Shown here one piece after another: positions 42,744 to 52,274 of a stretch of DNA of 64,000 nt. Location of the stretch: contig NZ_JXSK01000012.1 in assembly GCF_001083805.1 (NCBI RefSeq), forward strand, positions 48,336 through 112,335, in the 5' to 3' direction. Within the stretch, counting starts at the first letter, position 1; every line of letters begins with the position of its first letter. The stretch is from Photorhabdus luminescens subsp. luminescens. Its GTDB lineage: Bacteria; Pseudomonadota; Gammaproteobacteria; Enterobacterales; Enterobacteriaceae. The position numbers and the translations under genes were made by a program. The notes beneath the pieces are model-generated. The model saw nothing but the letters and a program-made list of their open reading frames with translations, had not been told where the DNA came from and did no database searches.

Positions 42744-44009
42744 ATGAATATTCAAACGGGCTATCGTCGCGTTGCCGTCACAGGCTATGGTTCTATCTGT
42801 TCTCTTGGGCAAAATACCCAAGAAATTTGGGATGCAATCCTAAACTATCGTGTAGGCTACAAAAAAGAAGCCCACCCAGACGCTTCTGTTGTAGCTAAAT
42901 TTTTCGGCAATATCCCTTTCTCTCCTGATGTATCTCGGTTTTCCAAAAAGTTATTAAAGAACCTGCCCAAATTCAGCAAACTTGGGCTGATTGCGGCGGA
43001 TGAAGCAATCAAAATGGCATTTGGTAACGACAAAGCCGCTCTTGACGAAAATTACTCCCCTTTTGAACGCGGCGTCATTTTTGGTACGGGTTGGGGTGGA
43101 GAAGATGCAACCGTTGAAAACAGTCACTCCTATGCTGATCAAGGCATTGCCTCGCCTATGACCAATATCATGTCTATGCACAGCGTAGGGACAGCGGCGA
43201 TTTCAATGAACTGGAATTTACGGGGATATCAAAATACCCCGGTTGCAGCTTGCGCAACCGGCAGTATGGCGATAGGTGATGCGTTTGAACTTATCCGCAG
43301 CGGACGCGCTAAAATGATGTTGGCAGGCGGCGGCGAAAGTATCAGAGATCCATTCATCGTCTGGAGTATCGACATTCTTGGGGCACTGAGTAAAGAACAG
43401 GAATCTGTCGAAAAAGCCTGCTGCCCATTTAGTCAAGATCGCAGTGGTTTTGTTATGTCAGAGGGCGCCGCAATATTATGTCTTGAAGACTATGACAGCG
43501 CTGTTGCCAGAGGCGCCAAAATATTGGCGGAAGTGATTGGCTATGGTAATTACTCTGATGCGTCAGATATGACCGCCCCGGCGCCAGATTGCAAAGGGCG
43601 GGTCATGGCGATTCAGATGGCGCTGGAACAAGCCAAACTCTCCATCTCAGATATTCACTACATTAATGCTCATGGGACATCAACCCCACTCAACGACATT
43701 AACGAAACCGATGTTCTAAAAATGAGTCTGGGCACGCACGCTTATCGTATTCCTATTTCCAGTACAAAATCCTATACAGGCCATCTTATTGCCGGAGCAG
43801 GAGCAATTGAATCTATTTTCTGTATCAAAGCGATAGAGACAGCAACGATTCCTGCAACTATGCACTTGAATAATCCTGATCCGCTATGCGATCTGGATTA
43901 CGTCCCCAACATCCACCGGACTCACCAAGTTATCGACACTGCTTTAAATGTTAACTATGGCTTCGGTGGTACAAACTGTGCGCTTATTTTTAGGAAAGCC
44001 GACAGATGA
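42744..44009 (+). CDS. Beta-ketoacyl-ACP synthase (FabF/KAS II type)
   Basis: A 421-residue condensing enzyme. The catalytic set is complete: Cys170 (VAACATGS), His310 (NAHGTSTPLND), Lys342 and His347 (STKSYTGHLIAGAGAIE). It is more divergent from housekeeping FabF than expected for a duplicate. As a decarboxylative condensing enzyme it would extend an acyl primer with malonyl-ACP. It overlaps the next gene by four bases. A ribosome-binding site TTTGGAG lies 11 bases upstream. Confidence 0.93.
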   Translation: MNIQTGYRRVAVTGYGSICSLGQNTQEIWDAILNYRVGYKKEAHPDASVVAKFFGNIPFSPDVSRFSKKLLKNLPKFSKLGLIAADEAIKMAFGNDKAALDENYSPFERGVIFGTGWGGEDATVENSHSYADQGIASPMTNIMSMHSVGTAAISMNWNLRGYQNTPVAACATGSMAIGDAFELIRSGRAKMMLAGGGESIRDPFIVWSIDILGALSKEQESVEKACCPFSQDRSGFVMSEGAAILCLEDYDSAVARGAKILAEVIGYGNYSDASDMTAPAPDCKGRVMAIQMALEQAKLSISDIHYINAHGTSTPLNDINETDVLKMSLGTHAYRIPISSTKSYTGHLIAGAGAIESIFCIKAIETATIPATMHLNNPDPLCDLDYVPNIHRTHQVIDTALNVNYGFGGTNCALIFRKADR

Positions 44010-44821
44010 ACGTTCAATTCAGCAAAGAAGATCTCAGTCAATGGGCTAAATTCTCTGGAGACTACAATCCTATCCATTTTGATGAAAAAATCGCAAGAGA
44101 AGTCGGGTTGGGTGGTATTGCAGTACATGGCATGCTGGCAATGATCCCGCTCAAAAGCGGATACGATTATCTGTCACAACCAAATGGGGAAATGGGCAGA
44201 CAGTGGCACGTTAATTTACGCAATCCCGTACCTCTGGATGCCTGCTATTGTGTCAAAACTAAGCACACTGACCGAAACGGGAAAACAACTTTTAATCTGC
44301 AAGACGAAACAACTAACCTGAAACCTCTGGTTGGTCACTATAGTTGTTTCGATTTTTCACAAAAAACTAGCTTTCCCGAAAAACCACGTTGCCAAGTTGC
44401 CATACAAGAGACAATAAGAAAATCCGTCGAATTCAAACATACCTTCCCGGAAGTCAATGAGTTCTGGATCTTTCTCGATGCGCTGATGTTTTATCTTTTT
44501 ATGCAGCAAAGTGCCAAAACTGCGCTAGCAACAGAATTTAAAACCTATTTTGGCAAACAAGAACATGACGAAACATGCCTCAAAGACCTTATTGTCTTAC
44601 ATGTTATGCATACAGTGAGTTTTTCTCCAACGCTGCTCAATCGCCAAATCCCAGATGAAATGCCGAATATCGAATATACCATCCTGCCAAAAGATACATT
44701 CGACGTTGATGGCTCGTTATACGGTACGTTAGAAATCCCGATCTGGCTGAATGGAGAAATCTCTTTAGTTGTTGAGATGAGCCTGATGGGCACAACGAAA
44801 AGAAAGCAGATTGCCAACTAA
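44006..44821 (+). CDS. MaoC-type (R)-hydratase/dehydratase with extra C-terminal domain
   Basis: A 271-residue protein. Residues 1-125 form a MaoC-like hot-dog domain with the catalytic pair Asp19 and His24 in FSGDYNPIHFDE and the AVHGMLAM helix; this chemistry (de)hydrates 3-hydroxyacyl thioesters. The rest (about 145 residues) has no motif I recognise; it could be a degenerate second hot-dog domain, as in double-hot-dog enzymes. Its place between ketosynthase and reductase indicates the dehydratase step of a chain-building cycle. Confidence 0.85.
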   Translation: MNVQFSKEDLSQWAKFSGDYNPIHFDEKIAREVGLGGIAVHGMLAMIPLKSGYDYLSQPNGEMGRQWHVNLRNPVPLDACYCVKTKHTDRNGKTTFNLQDETTNLKPLVGHYSCFDFSQKTSFPEKPRCQVAIQETIRKSVEFKHTFPEVNEFWIFLDALMFYLFMQQSAKTALATEFKTYFGKQEHDETCLKDLIVLHVMHTVSFSPTLLNRQIPDEMPNIEYTILPKDTFDVDGSLYGTLEIPIWLNGEISLVVEMSLMGTTKRKQIAN

Positions 44822-44877
44822 GGTTTGATGAATACGGTATTGGCAGACGGATGGCAAAAATTTAGAGGAATAACTTA

Positions 44878-45621
44878 ATGAGTATCAGCACACCTTGGGT
44901 TTTTATTTCAGGAGGATCACGTGGTATCGGCAAAGGCATAGTAAAAATGCTGGCAGCTCAGAACTATCACGTGGTTTTCACCTATAAATCAAGTACAAAT
45001 GAAGCTCAAACATTGTGTCAGGAAATTGAACAGCAAGGTTATCGCTGTGAAGGCTATCAATGTGATGTCTCAAACGCTGAAGAAGTCAAAACATTGTCAA
45101 CAGAGCTTATCTCACGATATGACGCTCCCTATGCCATCATCAATAACGCCGGAATTACACAAGATGCACTGCTGATAAATATGAAAGAAGAAGAGTGGCA
45201 CAATGTAATTTCTACCAATCTTTCTTCTGTTTATTTAATCAATCACGCTTTTCTCCCTGAAATGATTACCGCAGGAGAAGGCTGCATTATCCATATGAGT
45301 TCAGTTACTGCGTTTAAAGCTAATTCAGGGCAAGTTAACTACGCTGCAACCAAAGCCGCTATGATCGGTATTACCCGCTCGTTAGCAGTCGAAGTCGGCC
45401 GATTTAATGTTCGAGTCAATACCGTTGCGCCAGGCTTGATTGATACTGAAATGTTAGATCATATCCCTGCATCACACAGGAAAAAACTATTATCTAACAT
45501 CCCATTAGGCCGTTTAGGTTCAGTGGAAGATATTGCTCTGGCAATCAATTTCCTGCTCAGCCCCGGAGGACGCTACATCACCGGGCAAACACTCGTTATT
45601 GATGGAGGAATGACTGCCTGA
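44878..45621 (+). CDS. 3-oxoacyl-ACP reductase (FabG type SDR)
   Basis: A 247-residue classical short-chain dehydrogenase. The NADPH motif GGSRGIGKG is at residues 12-20, NNAG at 89-92, and the catalytic Ser142-Tyr155-Lys159 triad in YAATK. Length and the C-terminal SPGGRYITGQTLVIDGGM match FabG. It would reduce the beta-keto group made by the neighbouring ketosynthase. No enoyl reductase is encoded nearby. Confidence 0.94.
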   Translation: MSISTPWVFISGGSRGIGKGIVKMLAAQNYHVVFTYKSSTNEAQTLCQEIEQQGYRCEGYQCDVSNAEEVKTLSTELISRYDAPYAIINNAGITQDALLINMKEEEWHNVISTNLSSVYLINHAFLPEMITAGEGCIIHMSSVTAFKANSGQVNYAATKAAMIGITRSLAVEVGRFNVRVNTVAPGLIDTEMLDHIPASHRKKLLSNIPLGRLGSVEDIALAINFLLSPGGRYITGQTLVIDGGMTA

Positions 45622-45674
45622 GTCAGTTAAATAATTAACATCAATGGCTTCGTCTTCCTATTCTGTGATTATTT

Positions 45675-45699
45675 GTACCCAGATAAATGTTCTGGGTAC
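45675..45699 (+). terminator. Hairpin after the FabG-type gene
   Basis: Perfect nine-base arms GTACCCAGA / TCTGGGTAC with a short loop about 54 bases after the reductase stop. The sequence that follows (TGACACAAAAT) has no T-run, so termination would need help. Confidence 0.5.
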
Positions 45700-45850
45700 T
45701 GACACAAAATACCGTTAATCATTGCCAGATAGACAATCCAGCCTATTTGATAAATGTTAATAACAATAATAAATAATTTTAATATTAAACCATGCTTTTA
45801 GCGTTAAGTGCTAAATATTAGCAATTTTCATTTTATCAGATGAGAAGGGC

Positions 45851-45882
45851 TTGACCTTGTAGTGGACTCCAAGGTGTTTAAT
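45851..45882 (+). promoter_or_regulatory. MerR-family-type operator and long-spacer promoter for the exporter pair
   Basis: A 22-bp near-palindrome with outer arms ACCTTG and CAAGGT and inner AGT...ACT (45854-45875) lies between a -35 TTGACC and a -10 TTTAAT separated by 20 bp. An over-long spacer filled by such a dyad is the hallmark of promoters distorted by MerR-family activators. No MerR-type gene is in the window, so a trans-encoded regulator is implied. Confidence 0.7.
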
Positions 45883-45943
45883 CAAATATAAGCACATTAA
45901 TTAAGACAAATTTATTTTTAATCACTGTGATGGGAGAGTACAC

Positions 45944-47116
45944 ATGGCTGGAGAAATACAATCACCTCCGCTTAATGAGAAAAAGTCAAAGCGTAAGTTA
46001 GCACTGATCCTCGCAACTCTCTTATTTGTTTTTGCCGGGTCAGGTTACTTCGCTTATTGGCTTATTTCATTACGTCATTATCAAGCGACTGATGATGCCT
46101 ACGTTGTGGGTAATCAGGTACAAGTGATGGCCCAGATCACCGGTAGCGTAACCGCTATCTATGCTGATAATACCGACTTCGTTCAACAAGGCGACATTCT
46201 GCTACGTTTAGATTCTATTGATGCGGAACATGCTTTTGAACGAGCAAAAAATACATTGGCTAGTAATGTCAGACAAACTCACCAAACCATTATTGATAAC
46301 GAAAAACTATTGGCAAATATTGAGCTCAAAAAAACGGCATTACAACAGGCTCAAGATGATTTAAAACGACGTGAACATCTGGGACTCACAGGCGCTATCG
46401 CCAAAGAAAATCTGATTCATTCCCGCAATAGCGTGCAAACAGCAAAATCTGAGCTGAATGTTGCCCGACAACAATATTATGCCAATCAAGCATTAGTTAT
46501 AGATACCCCATTAGATCAACAACCTGCGATTAAGCTGGCTGCTTCTCAGCTCCGCGATGCATGGTTAACCTTACAACGTACCCAGATTGTAGCGCCGGTA
46601 ACAGGCTACGTTTCCCGCCGCAGCGTTCAAGTAGGCTCACAAGTAAAAAGCGGCGCTCCGCTGATGGTTATCGTACCCGCTGACCAGCTTTGGGTAGAAG
46701 CTAACTTCAAAGAAGTCCAACTCGCCAATGTCCGTATTGGTCAACCCGTAACACTGATTAGCGATTTCTATGGCAATGATGTCATTTATAAAGGCCGGAT
46801 TGTTGGTCTTGATATGGGAACGGGTAGTGCATTTTCTTTATTGCCGGCACAAAACGCCACCGGTAACTGGATCAAAGTGGTTCAACGTTTACCTGTCCGT
46901 ATTGAACTAGAAGCACAACAGCTTATTGATCATCCTTTACGCATCGGTTTATCCATTCACGCCACGGTTGATACCCGAAATCGGGATGGTCTAGTACTTG
47001 CCAATACGCCTCGTAACGGCATGGTTTACGAAACCAACGTCTTGTCTTACAACACAGGAGAAATTGAACGCCTAATTAACGAAATCATTCAAGCCAATAT
47101 CAGTAAAAATGAGTGA
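45944..47116 (+). CDS. EmrA/HlyD-type membrane fusion protein
   Basis: A 390-residue membrane fusion (periplasmic adaptor) protein. An N-terminal membrane anchor is at about residues 17-38; then the lipoyl/barrel-sandwich half (DDAYVVGNQVQVMAQITGSV), a coiled-coil hairpin (about 100-190), the second half (VAPVTGYVSRRSVQVGSQV) and a beta-barrel (DQLWVEANFKEVQLA). This is the EmrA layout. With the MFS gene next to it (eight-base overlap) and an outer-membrane channel of the TolC type it would export drugs or the cluster product. Confidence 0.92.
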   Translation: MAGEIQSPPLNEKKSKRKLALILATLLFVFAGSGYFAYWLISLRHYQATDDAYVVGNQVQVMAQITGSVTAIYADNTDFVQQGDILLRLDSIDAEHAFERAKNTLASNVRQTHQTIIDNEKLLANIELKKTALQQAQDDLKRREHLGLTGAIAKENLIHSRNSVQTAKSELNVARQQYYANQALVIDTPLDQQPAIKLAASQLRDAWLTLQRTQIVAPVTGYVSRRSVQVGSQVKSGAPLMVIVPADQLWVEANFKEVQLANVRIGQPVTLISDFYGNDVIYKGRIVGLDMGTGSAFSLLPAQNATGNWIKVVQRLPVRIELEAQQLIDHPLRIGLSIHATVDTRNRDGLVLANTPRNGMVYETNVLSYNTGEIERLINEIIQANISKNE

Positions 47117-48641
47117 GGTTAACATGCTAAAAGAGCCACTATCAGGAGCCAAACTCGGCTGGCTAACCCTGGCTTTAGCATTAGCCGCTTTTTTACAAAT
47201 ATTGGATCTGACTATTGCTAACGTTGCCATATCGACCATTGCCGGAGACTTGGGTTCATCAGTGTCGCAGGGTACCTGGGTTATTACTTCATTCGCTGTT
47301 GCTAATGCGATCTCTATCCCATTAACTGGCTGGTTAGCAAAACGGTTCGGAGAAGTCCGGGTTTTCTTAATTTCAATGATCTTGTTTGTGATCACTTCCT
47401 GGTTATGTGGTATTGCCAATAGCCTGGAAATGTTGATCATTTCCCGCGTTCTGCAAGGTATCTCAGCCGGGCCAATTATGCCCCTTTCGCAAAGTTTGCT
47501 ACTCAACAACTATCCTCCGCTAAAACGCAATATGGCATTGGCGTTGTGGTCAATGACTATCGTTATCGCTCCGGTTTGTGGTCCGATACTCGGCGGTTGG
47601 ATCAGCGACAATTACCATTGGGGCTGGATCTTTCTCATCAACGTTCCGGTTGGCTTTGCTGCCATTGCTATCACCTGGATGCTGTTAAAAGACCGGGAAA
47701 CTGAAACAACGGCCAGATCAATTGATGTGGTAGGGCTGGTTTTATTGATCATCGGTGTTGGTTGCTTTCAGCTATTACTTGATAGAGGAAAAGAGCTTGA
47801 TTGGTTCAACTCAACAGAAATTATTGTATTAGCCATTACCGCCGTCATTGCCATAACTTTCCTGATCATTTGGGAACTCACCGATGATGATCCGATCATT
47901 GATTTATCGCTATTTAAATCTCGTAATTTTACCATCGGTACTTTATGTATCAGTTTGGCTTTTTTACTCCATATAGGCACTCTGGTTTTGCAGCCTCAAC
48001 TATTGCAAATGGTGTTTGGTTATACCGCTACTTGGGCAGGATTGGTAATGGCTCCATTAGGGCTAGTGCCGATAATGCTGGTTCCACTCATTGGTCGTTT
48101 TAGTTCAAAGATTGATATGCGTTATTTAGTTATGTTCAGCTTTATCATTTTTGCACTCTGTTTCTTTTGGAGAACGAATACTTTTGAGCTATCAATGGAC
48201 TTTACCACCGCTGCCTGGCCACAATTTATTCAAGGCTTTGCGATCGCTTGCCTGATTATGCCACTAACAGCCATCATATTATCTGATGTTGAACCCGCTA
48301 AAATCGCCTCTGCGGGTAGCTTGTTTAACTTTTTACGCACGCTGGCAACATCTGTGGGCACTTCAATCACCACTACCATGTGGTCCCGTCGCGAAGCTGT
48401 CCACCATGTTCAATTAACTGAATCAATAACTCCCCATAATCCTATTGCCCAACAAGCCTATGAGAAAATGGAACAATTAGGGATGTCACAAGCCCAAGCC
48501 AGTTACTCTCTGGCACGCGAAATCACTAATCAGGGATTAATTATTGCTGCTAACGAGATTTATTGGCTATTTGGCTTTATTTTTCTGATTTTATTGCTCT
48601 TTATTTGGTTGGCAAAACCCACTGTTGGAGAAAAGAAATAA
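47109..48641 (+). CDS. EmrB-type drug:H+ antiporter (MFS, DHA2, 14 TM)
   Basis: A 510-residue MFS transporter with about 14 hydrophobic helices. The DHA2 signatures are visible: FLQILDLTIANVAISTIAGDLG in TM1, the TM2-3 loop GWLAKRFGEVRVF, and motif C SMTIVIAPVCGPILGGWI in TM5. The pairing with an EmrA-type adaptor is typical of EmrAB efflux. Inference: it exports the product of the adjacent acyl/sulfur cluster, or a toxin entering from outside. It is convergent with ilvA. Confidence 0.93.
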   Translation: MSEVNMLKEPLSGAKLGWLTLALALAAFLQILDLTIANVAISTIAGDLGSSVSQGTWVITSFAVANAISIPLTGWLAKRFGEVRVFLISMILFVITSWLCGIANSLEMLIISRVLQGISAGPIMPLSQSLLLNNYPPLKRNMALALWSMTIVIAPVCGPILGGWISDNYHWGWIFLINVPVGFAAIAITWMLLKDRETETTARSIDVVGLVLLIIGVGCFQLLLDRGKELDWFNSTEIIVLAITAVIAITFLIIWELTDDDPIIDLSLFKSRNFTIGTLCISLAFLLHIGTLVLQPQLLQMVFGYTATWAGLVMAPLGLVPIMLVPLIGRFSSKIDMRYLVMFSFIIFALCFFWRTNTFELSMDFTTAAWPQFIQGFAIACLIMPLTAIILSDVEPAKIASAGSLFNFLRTLATSVGTSITTTMWSRREAVHHVQLTESITPHNPIAQQAYEKMEQLGMSQAQASYSLAREITNQGLIIAANEIYWLFGFIFLILLLFIWLAKPTVGEKK

Positions 48642-48704
48642 CACAATAATCAAAGAATTTATTATTGAGTTCTTTCCAGCGGAACATCAGCGAATATTAA
48701 ATTT

Positions 48705-48749
48705 TGTCAAAATAGCGCCTTTGTTCAAAACGCTATTTTGACATTTTGT
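48705..48749. terminator. Bidirectional terminator between the exporter and ilvA
   Basis: Perfect 13-base arms TGTCAAAATAGCG / CGCTATTTTGACA around a 13-base loop lie between the convergent stops. TTTTG follows on the plus strand and A/T-rich sequence on the minus strand, so it can stop both transcripts. Confidence 0.8.
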
Positions 48750-48780
48750 AGAACATATTTTTTCATTACCAAGACACCGA

Positions 48781-50355
48781 TCAACCTCCGGCCGTTTTAG
48801 ATGCCTGGCACATCAAAAAGAATTTAAACGCGGGAGTATCCGTCTCATCGTGATACGCATAGCCTAATGCATCAAGGTGACGCTTAAAACGTACTTCCGT
48901 TCCTGACAATTCAAATGCGGCTATCACCCGGCCATAATCTGTACCATAATTGCGATAATGAAATAACGTAATATTCCAGTGAGTTCCCAAAGTTTGTAGG
49001 AACTTTAGCAAAGCTCCCGGCGATTCAGGAAATTCAAAACTAAACAAGCGCTCTTTCAATGGCTTAGATGGACGACCGCCGATCATATAACGAACATGTA
49101 ATTTCGCCATTTCATCATCTGAAAGATCAGCAACCTGATACCCTGCGGTACGCAATTCCTTAATAATTTCCCGTCGTTCTACCTCACCACGACTCAGGCG
49201 AACACCAACGAAAAGACAAGCCTGATCAGGATCTGCATCCGTATAACGATAATTAAACTCTGTTACCACCCGATCGCCTAATTTCTGACAAAAGCTCAGA
49301 AAACTCCCTTTATGCTCGGGAATAGTCACTGCCAGCAATGCTTCGCGCTGCTCGCCCAATTCACAACGCTCAGAGACATAACGCAACCCGTGGAAGCTTA
49401 CGTTAGCGCCAGAAAGAATATGCGCCAATCGTTCACCTTTAAGCTGATGCTGCTGAACATACTTCTTCAAGCCAGCTAGCGCCAATGCACCGGATGGCTC
49501 AGCAATCGCACGTACATCCTCGAACAGATCTTTCACCGCAGCGCAAATAGCATCACTGTCTACCGTGATAACATCATCCACATATTGCTGACACAAACGA
49601 AATGTTTCATCACCGATACGCTTAACAGCAACACCTTCAGCAAATAAGCCAACTCGTGGTAAATCTACCGGATGTCCAGCTTCCATTGCCGCTTTCAGGC
49701 AAGCTGAATCTTCCGCTTCTACCCCAATGATTTTGATTTCTGGCATCAGTTGCTTAATCAACACTGCCACTCCAGCAATCAAGCCGCCACCACCAACAGG
49801 TACAAAGATTCGATCCAAACGCACATCCTGTTGCAAAAGTTCCATCGCCAACGTTGCCTGACCTGCGATTACTGCGGGATGATCAAACGGAGGAATAAAG
49901 GTATAGCCCTCCTGTTGCGCCATTTCTATCGCTTTAGCTTTAGCTTCATCAAAATTAGCACCATACAACAGAGCTTTACCGCCGAAACTACGGACTGCAT
50001 CGACTTTAATATCCGCGGTAGTAACCGGCATAACAATCAGAGATTTAATTCCCAAACGATTGGCAGAAAGTGCAACCCCCTGAGCATGGTTACCGGCTGA
50101 TGCGGTAATCACGCCTCGATTTTTTTGTTCCTCAGTCAAACCCGCAATCATGGCATACGCACCACGGAGCTTGAAACTGTGAACAGGTTGCCGATCTTCC
50201 CGCTTTACCAAAATAGTATTTCCTAAGCGGGCAGAAATTTTCTCCATTTCCTGCAAAGGAGTCACCTGAGCAACTTCATAAACCGGCGCGCTTAATGCCG
50301 CTTTCAAATACTCTGCACCACTTGGTGCGGAAGTTAAGGGAAGAAATGCAGCCAT
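48781..50355 (-). CDS. ilvA: Threonine deaminase IlvA (biosynthetic)
   Basis: A PLP enzyme converting threonine to 2-oxobutanoate, the first step to isoleucine. The PLP lysine is in VHSFKLRGAYAM (about residue 62), and the glycine loop VGGGGLIAGVAVL is near residue 188. Two C-terminal ACT-like regulatory domains (about residues 340-515) give isoleucine feedback. Length 524 versus 514 in E. coli; the extra residues are mostly a C-terminal tail (MCQASKTAGG). GGGGGA precedes the ATG. Last gene of ilvGMEDA. Confidence 0.97.
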   Translation of the reverse strand: MAAFLPLTSAPSGAEYLKAALSAPVYEVAQVTPLQEMEKISARLGNTILVKREDRQPVHSFKLRGAYAMIAGLTEEQKNRGVITASAGNHAQGVALSANRLGIKSLIVMPVTTADIKVDAVRSFGGKALLYGANFDEAKAKAIEMAQQEGYTFIPPFDHPAVIAGQATLAMELLQQDVRLDRIFVPVGGGGLIAGVAVLIKQLMPEIKIIGVEAEDSACLKAAMEAGHPVDLPRVGLFAEGVAVKRIGDETFRLCQQYVDDVITVDSDAICAAVKDLFEDVRAIAEPSGALALAGLKKYVQQHQLKGERLAHILSGANVSFHGLRYVSERCELGEQREALLAVTIPEHKGSFLSFCQKLGDRVVTEFNYRYTDADPDQACLFVGVRLSRGEVERREIIKELRTAGYQVADLSDDEMAKLHVRYMIGGRPSKPLKERLFSFEFPESPGALLKFLQTLGTHWNITLFHYRNYGTDYGRVIAAFELSGTEVRFKRHLDALGYAYHDETDTPAFKFFLMCQASKTAGG

Positions 50356-50359
50356 GCAA

Positions 50360-52210
50360 TTATCCCCCTAACTTAGATTTATCACGGACAGCGCCTTTAT
50401 CCGCACTGGTCGCCAATGAAGCATAGGCTCTCAAGGCAAACGATACCTGACGTTCACGAGCCTTCGGCGTCCACGCTTTATCACCGCGGGCCAATTCCGC
50501 TTCTTGACGGGCAGCAAGTGTCCTTTCATCTACATCAAGTTGAATTTTCCGCAGTGGAATATCAATATCAATAATATCGCCATCTTGAACCAAACCGATT
50601 AGCCCGCCATTAGCCGCTTCTGGAGAAACGTGGCCGATCGATAAACCCGAGGTGCCACCAGAAAAACGGCCATCGGTAATCAATGCACAGCTTTTACCTA
50701 GCCCCATTGATTTTAGATAAGTCGTCGGATACAACATTTCCTGCATGCCAGGCCCACCTTTTGGCCCTTCATAGCGAATTACCACCACATCACCAGCAAC
50801 GACTTTTCCACCCAGGATCGCATCAACCGCATCTTCCTGACTTTCGTAAACTTTGGCTGGCCCACGGAACGTCAGACTACCCTTATCAACCCCTGCGGTT
50901 TTTACAATGCAACCATCTATAGCCAAATTACCAAATAGAACGGCAAGACCACCATCCCGGCTATAAGCATGCTCAATATTGCGAATACACCCTTCTACAC
51001 GGTCAGTATCCAACGAGGGCCAGCGACAATCCTGTGAAAATGCCTGAGTAGTACGGATACCCGCAGGACCTGCCGAGTACATCTCCTTCACCGATTCCTC
51101 TACCGTCTGCATCACATCGTACTGATTAAGCGTTTGTAATAAATCCAGACCCAAGACATTTTTAACCTGGCGATTCAACAAACCCGCTCTATCCAGCTCA
51201 CCTAAAATACCGATCACGCCACCAGCACGATGAACATCTTCCATATGATATTTTTGTGTACTTGGCGCAACTTTACATAGATGAGGGATCTGACGAGACA
51301 AACGGTCAATATCCGCCATCGTAAAATCAATTTCCCCTTCCTGCGCCGCTGCCAGTAAGTGAAGTACAGTATTCGTCGAGCCACCCATTGCAATATCCAA
51401 CATCATTGCATTTTCAAATGCGGCTTTCGTTGCGATACTACGCGGCAGAGCACTATCATCATTTTGTTCATAATAGCGCTTAGTCAACTCAACAATGCGT
51501 TTACCTGCATTCAGAAACAACACTTTGCGATCCGCATGAGTCGCCAGTAATGAACCATTCCCCGGCTGAGACAGTCCCAGTGCTTCGGTCAAACAATTCA
51601 TAGAGTTAGCTGTAAACATGCCTGAGCAAGAACCACAAGTTGGGCAAGCTGAACGTTCAATCTGGCTGCTATCCTCATCACTGACATTCGGATTCGCACC
51701 TTGGATCATGGCATCGATCAGATCCAACTTGATGATCTGATCTGATAATTTAGTTTTACCCGCCTCCATAGGACCACCGGAAACAAAAATCGCCGGAATA
51801 TTCAGACGTAGTGCCGCCATCAGCATGCCTGGCGTGATTTTGTCACAATTGGAAATACACACCATAGCGTCCGCACAATGTGCATTCACCATATATTCAA
51901 CAGAGTCAGCAATTAATTCACGTGACGGCAGAGAATAGAGCATACCACCATGCCCCATTGCGATACCGTCATCCACCGCTATGGTATTGAACTCTTTTGC
52001 AACACCGCCTGATGCTTCAATCTGCTCAGCGACCAGTTTACCTAAGTCCCGCAAATGGACATGCCCGGGAACAAACTGAGTAAATGAGTTAACTACTGCA
52101 ATAATCGGTTTACCAAAATCTGCATCGGTCATCCCTGTCGCACGCCATAAAGCGCGAGCTCCAGCCATATTACGGCCATGAGTCGTAGTGGCAGAACGGT
52201 ACTTAGGCAT
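50360..52210 (-). CDS. ilvD: Dihydroxy-acid dehydratase IlvD
   Basis: An Fe-S dehydratase of branched-chain amino-acid synthesis, 616 residues with the start [19 protein letters not shown], exactly the E. coli length. Cluster cysteines are in [12 protein letters not shown] (about residue 122) and [20 protein letters not shown] (about residue 195). The [13 protein letters not shown] and DGRFSGG motifs are present. It is the fourth structural gene of the operon, four bases before ilvA. Confidence 0.98.
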   Translation of the reverse strand: MPKYRSATTTHGRNMAGARALWRATGMTDADFGKPIIAVVNSFTQFVPGHVHLRDLGKLVAEQIEASGGVAKEFNTIAVDDGIAMGHGGMLYSLPSRELIADSVEYMVNAHCADAMVCISNCDKITPGMLMAALRLNIPAIFVSGGPMEAGKTKLSDQIIKLDLIDAMIQGANPNVSDEDSSQIERSACPTCGSCSGMFTANSMNCLTEALGLSQPGNGSLLATHADRKVLFLNAGKRIVELTKRYYEQNDDSALPRSIATKAAFENAMMLDIAMGGSTNTVLHLLAAAQEGEIDFTMADIDRLSRQIPHLCKVAPSTQKYHMEDVHRAGGVIGILGELDRAGLLNRQVKNVLGLDLLQTLNQYDVMQTVEESVKEMYSAGPAGIRTTQAFSQDCRWPSLDTDRVEGCIRNIEHAYSRDGGLAVLFGNLAIDGCIVKTAGVDKGSLTFRGPAKVYESQEDAVDAILGGKVVAGDVVVIRYEGPKGGPGMQEMLYPTTYLKSMGLGKSCALITDGRFSGGTSGLSIGHVSPEAANGGLIGLVQDGDIIDIDIPLRKIQLDVDERTLAARQEAELARGDKAWTPKARERQVSFALRAYASLATSADKGAVRDKSKLGG

Positions 52211-52234
52211 TATCTTCACTCCCGTGTTATCAAT

Positions 52235-52258
52235 ACAGGCGGGGAACGAACCGCCTGT
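52235..52258 (-). other. Intercistronic hairpin between ilvE and ilvD
   Basis: Perfect eight-base arms ACAGGCGG / CCGCCTGT around an eight-base loop fill the short ilvE-ilvD gap, with no T-run. It resembles mRNA-stabilising intercistronic stem-loops. Confidence 0.55.
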
Positions 52259-52274
52259 TAAATTATTTATAGTT

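Larger units (their letters stand above)
45622..45943. promoter_or_regulatory. Intergenic region between FabG-type and exporter genes
   Basis: About 320 bases with no gene. It holds a hairpin (45675-45699) that may end the biosynthetic transcript, and a MerR-family-type operator-promoter (45851-45882) for the exporter genes. The exporter ATG has GGGAG nine bases upstream. Confidence 0.6.
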
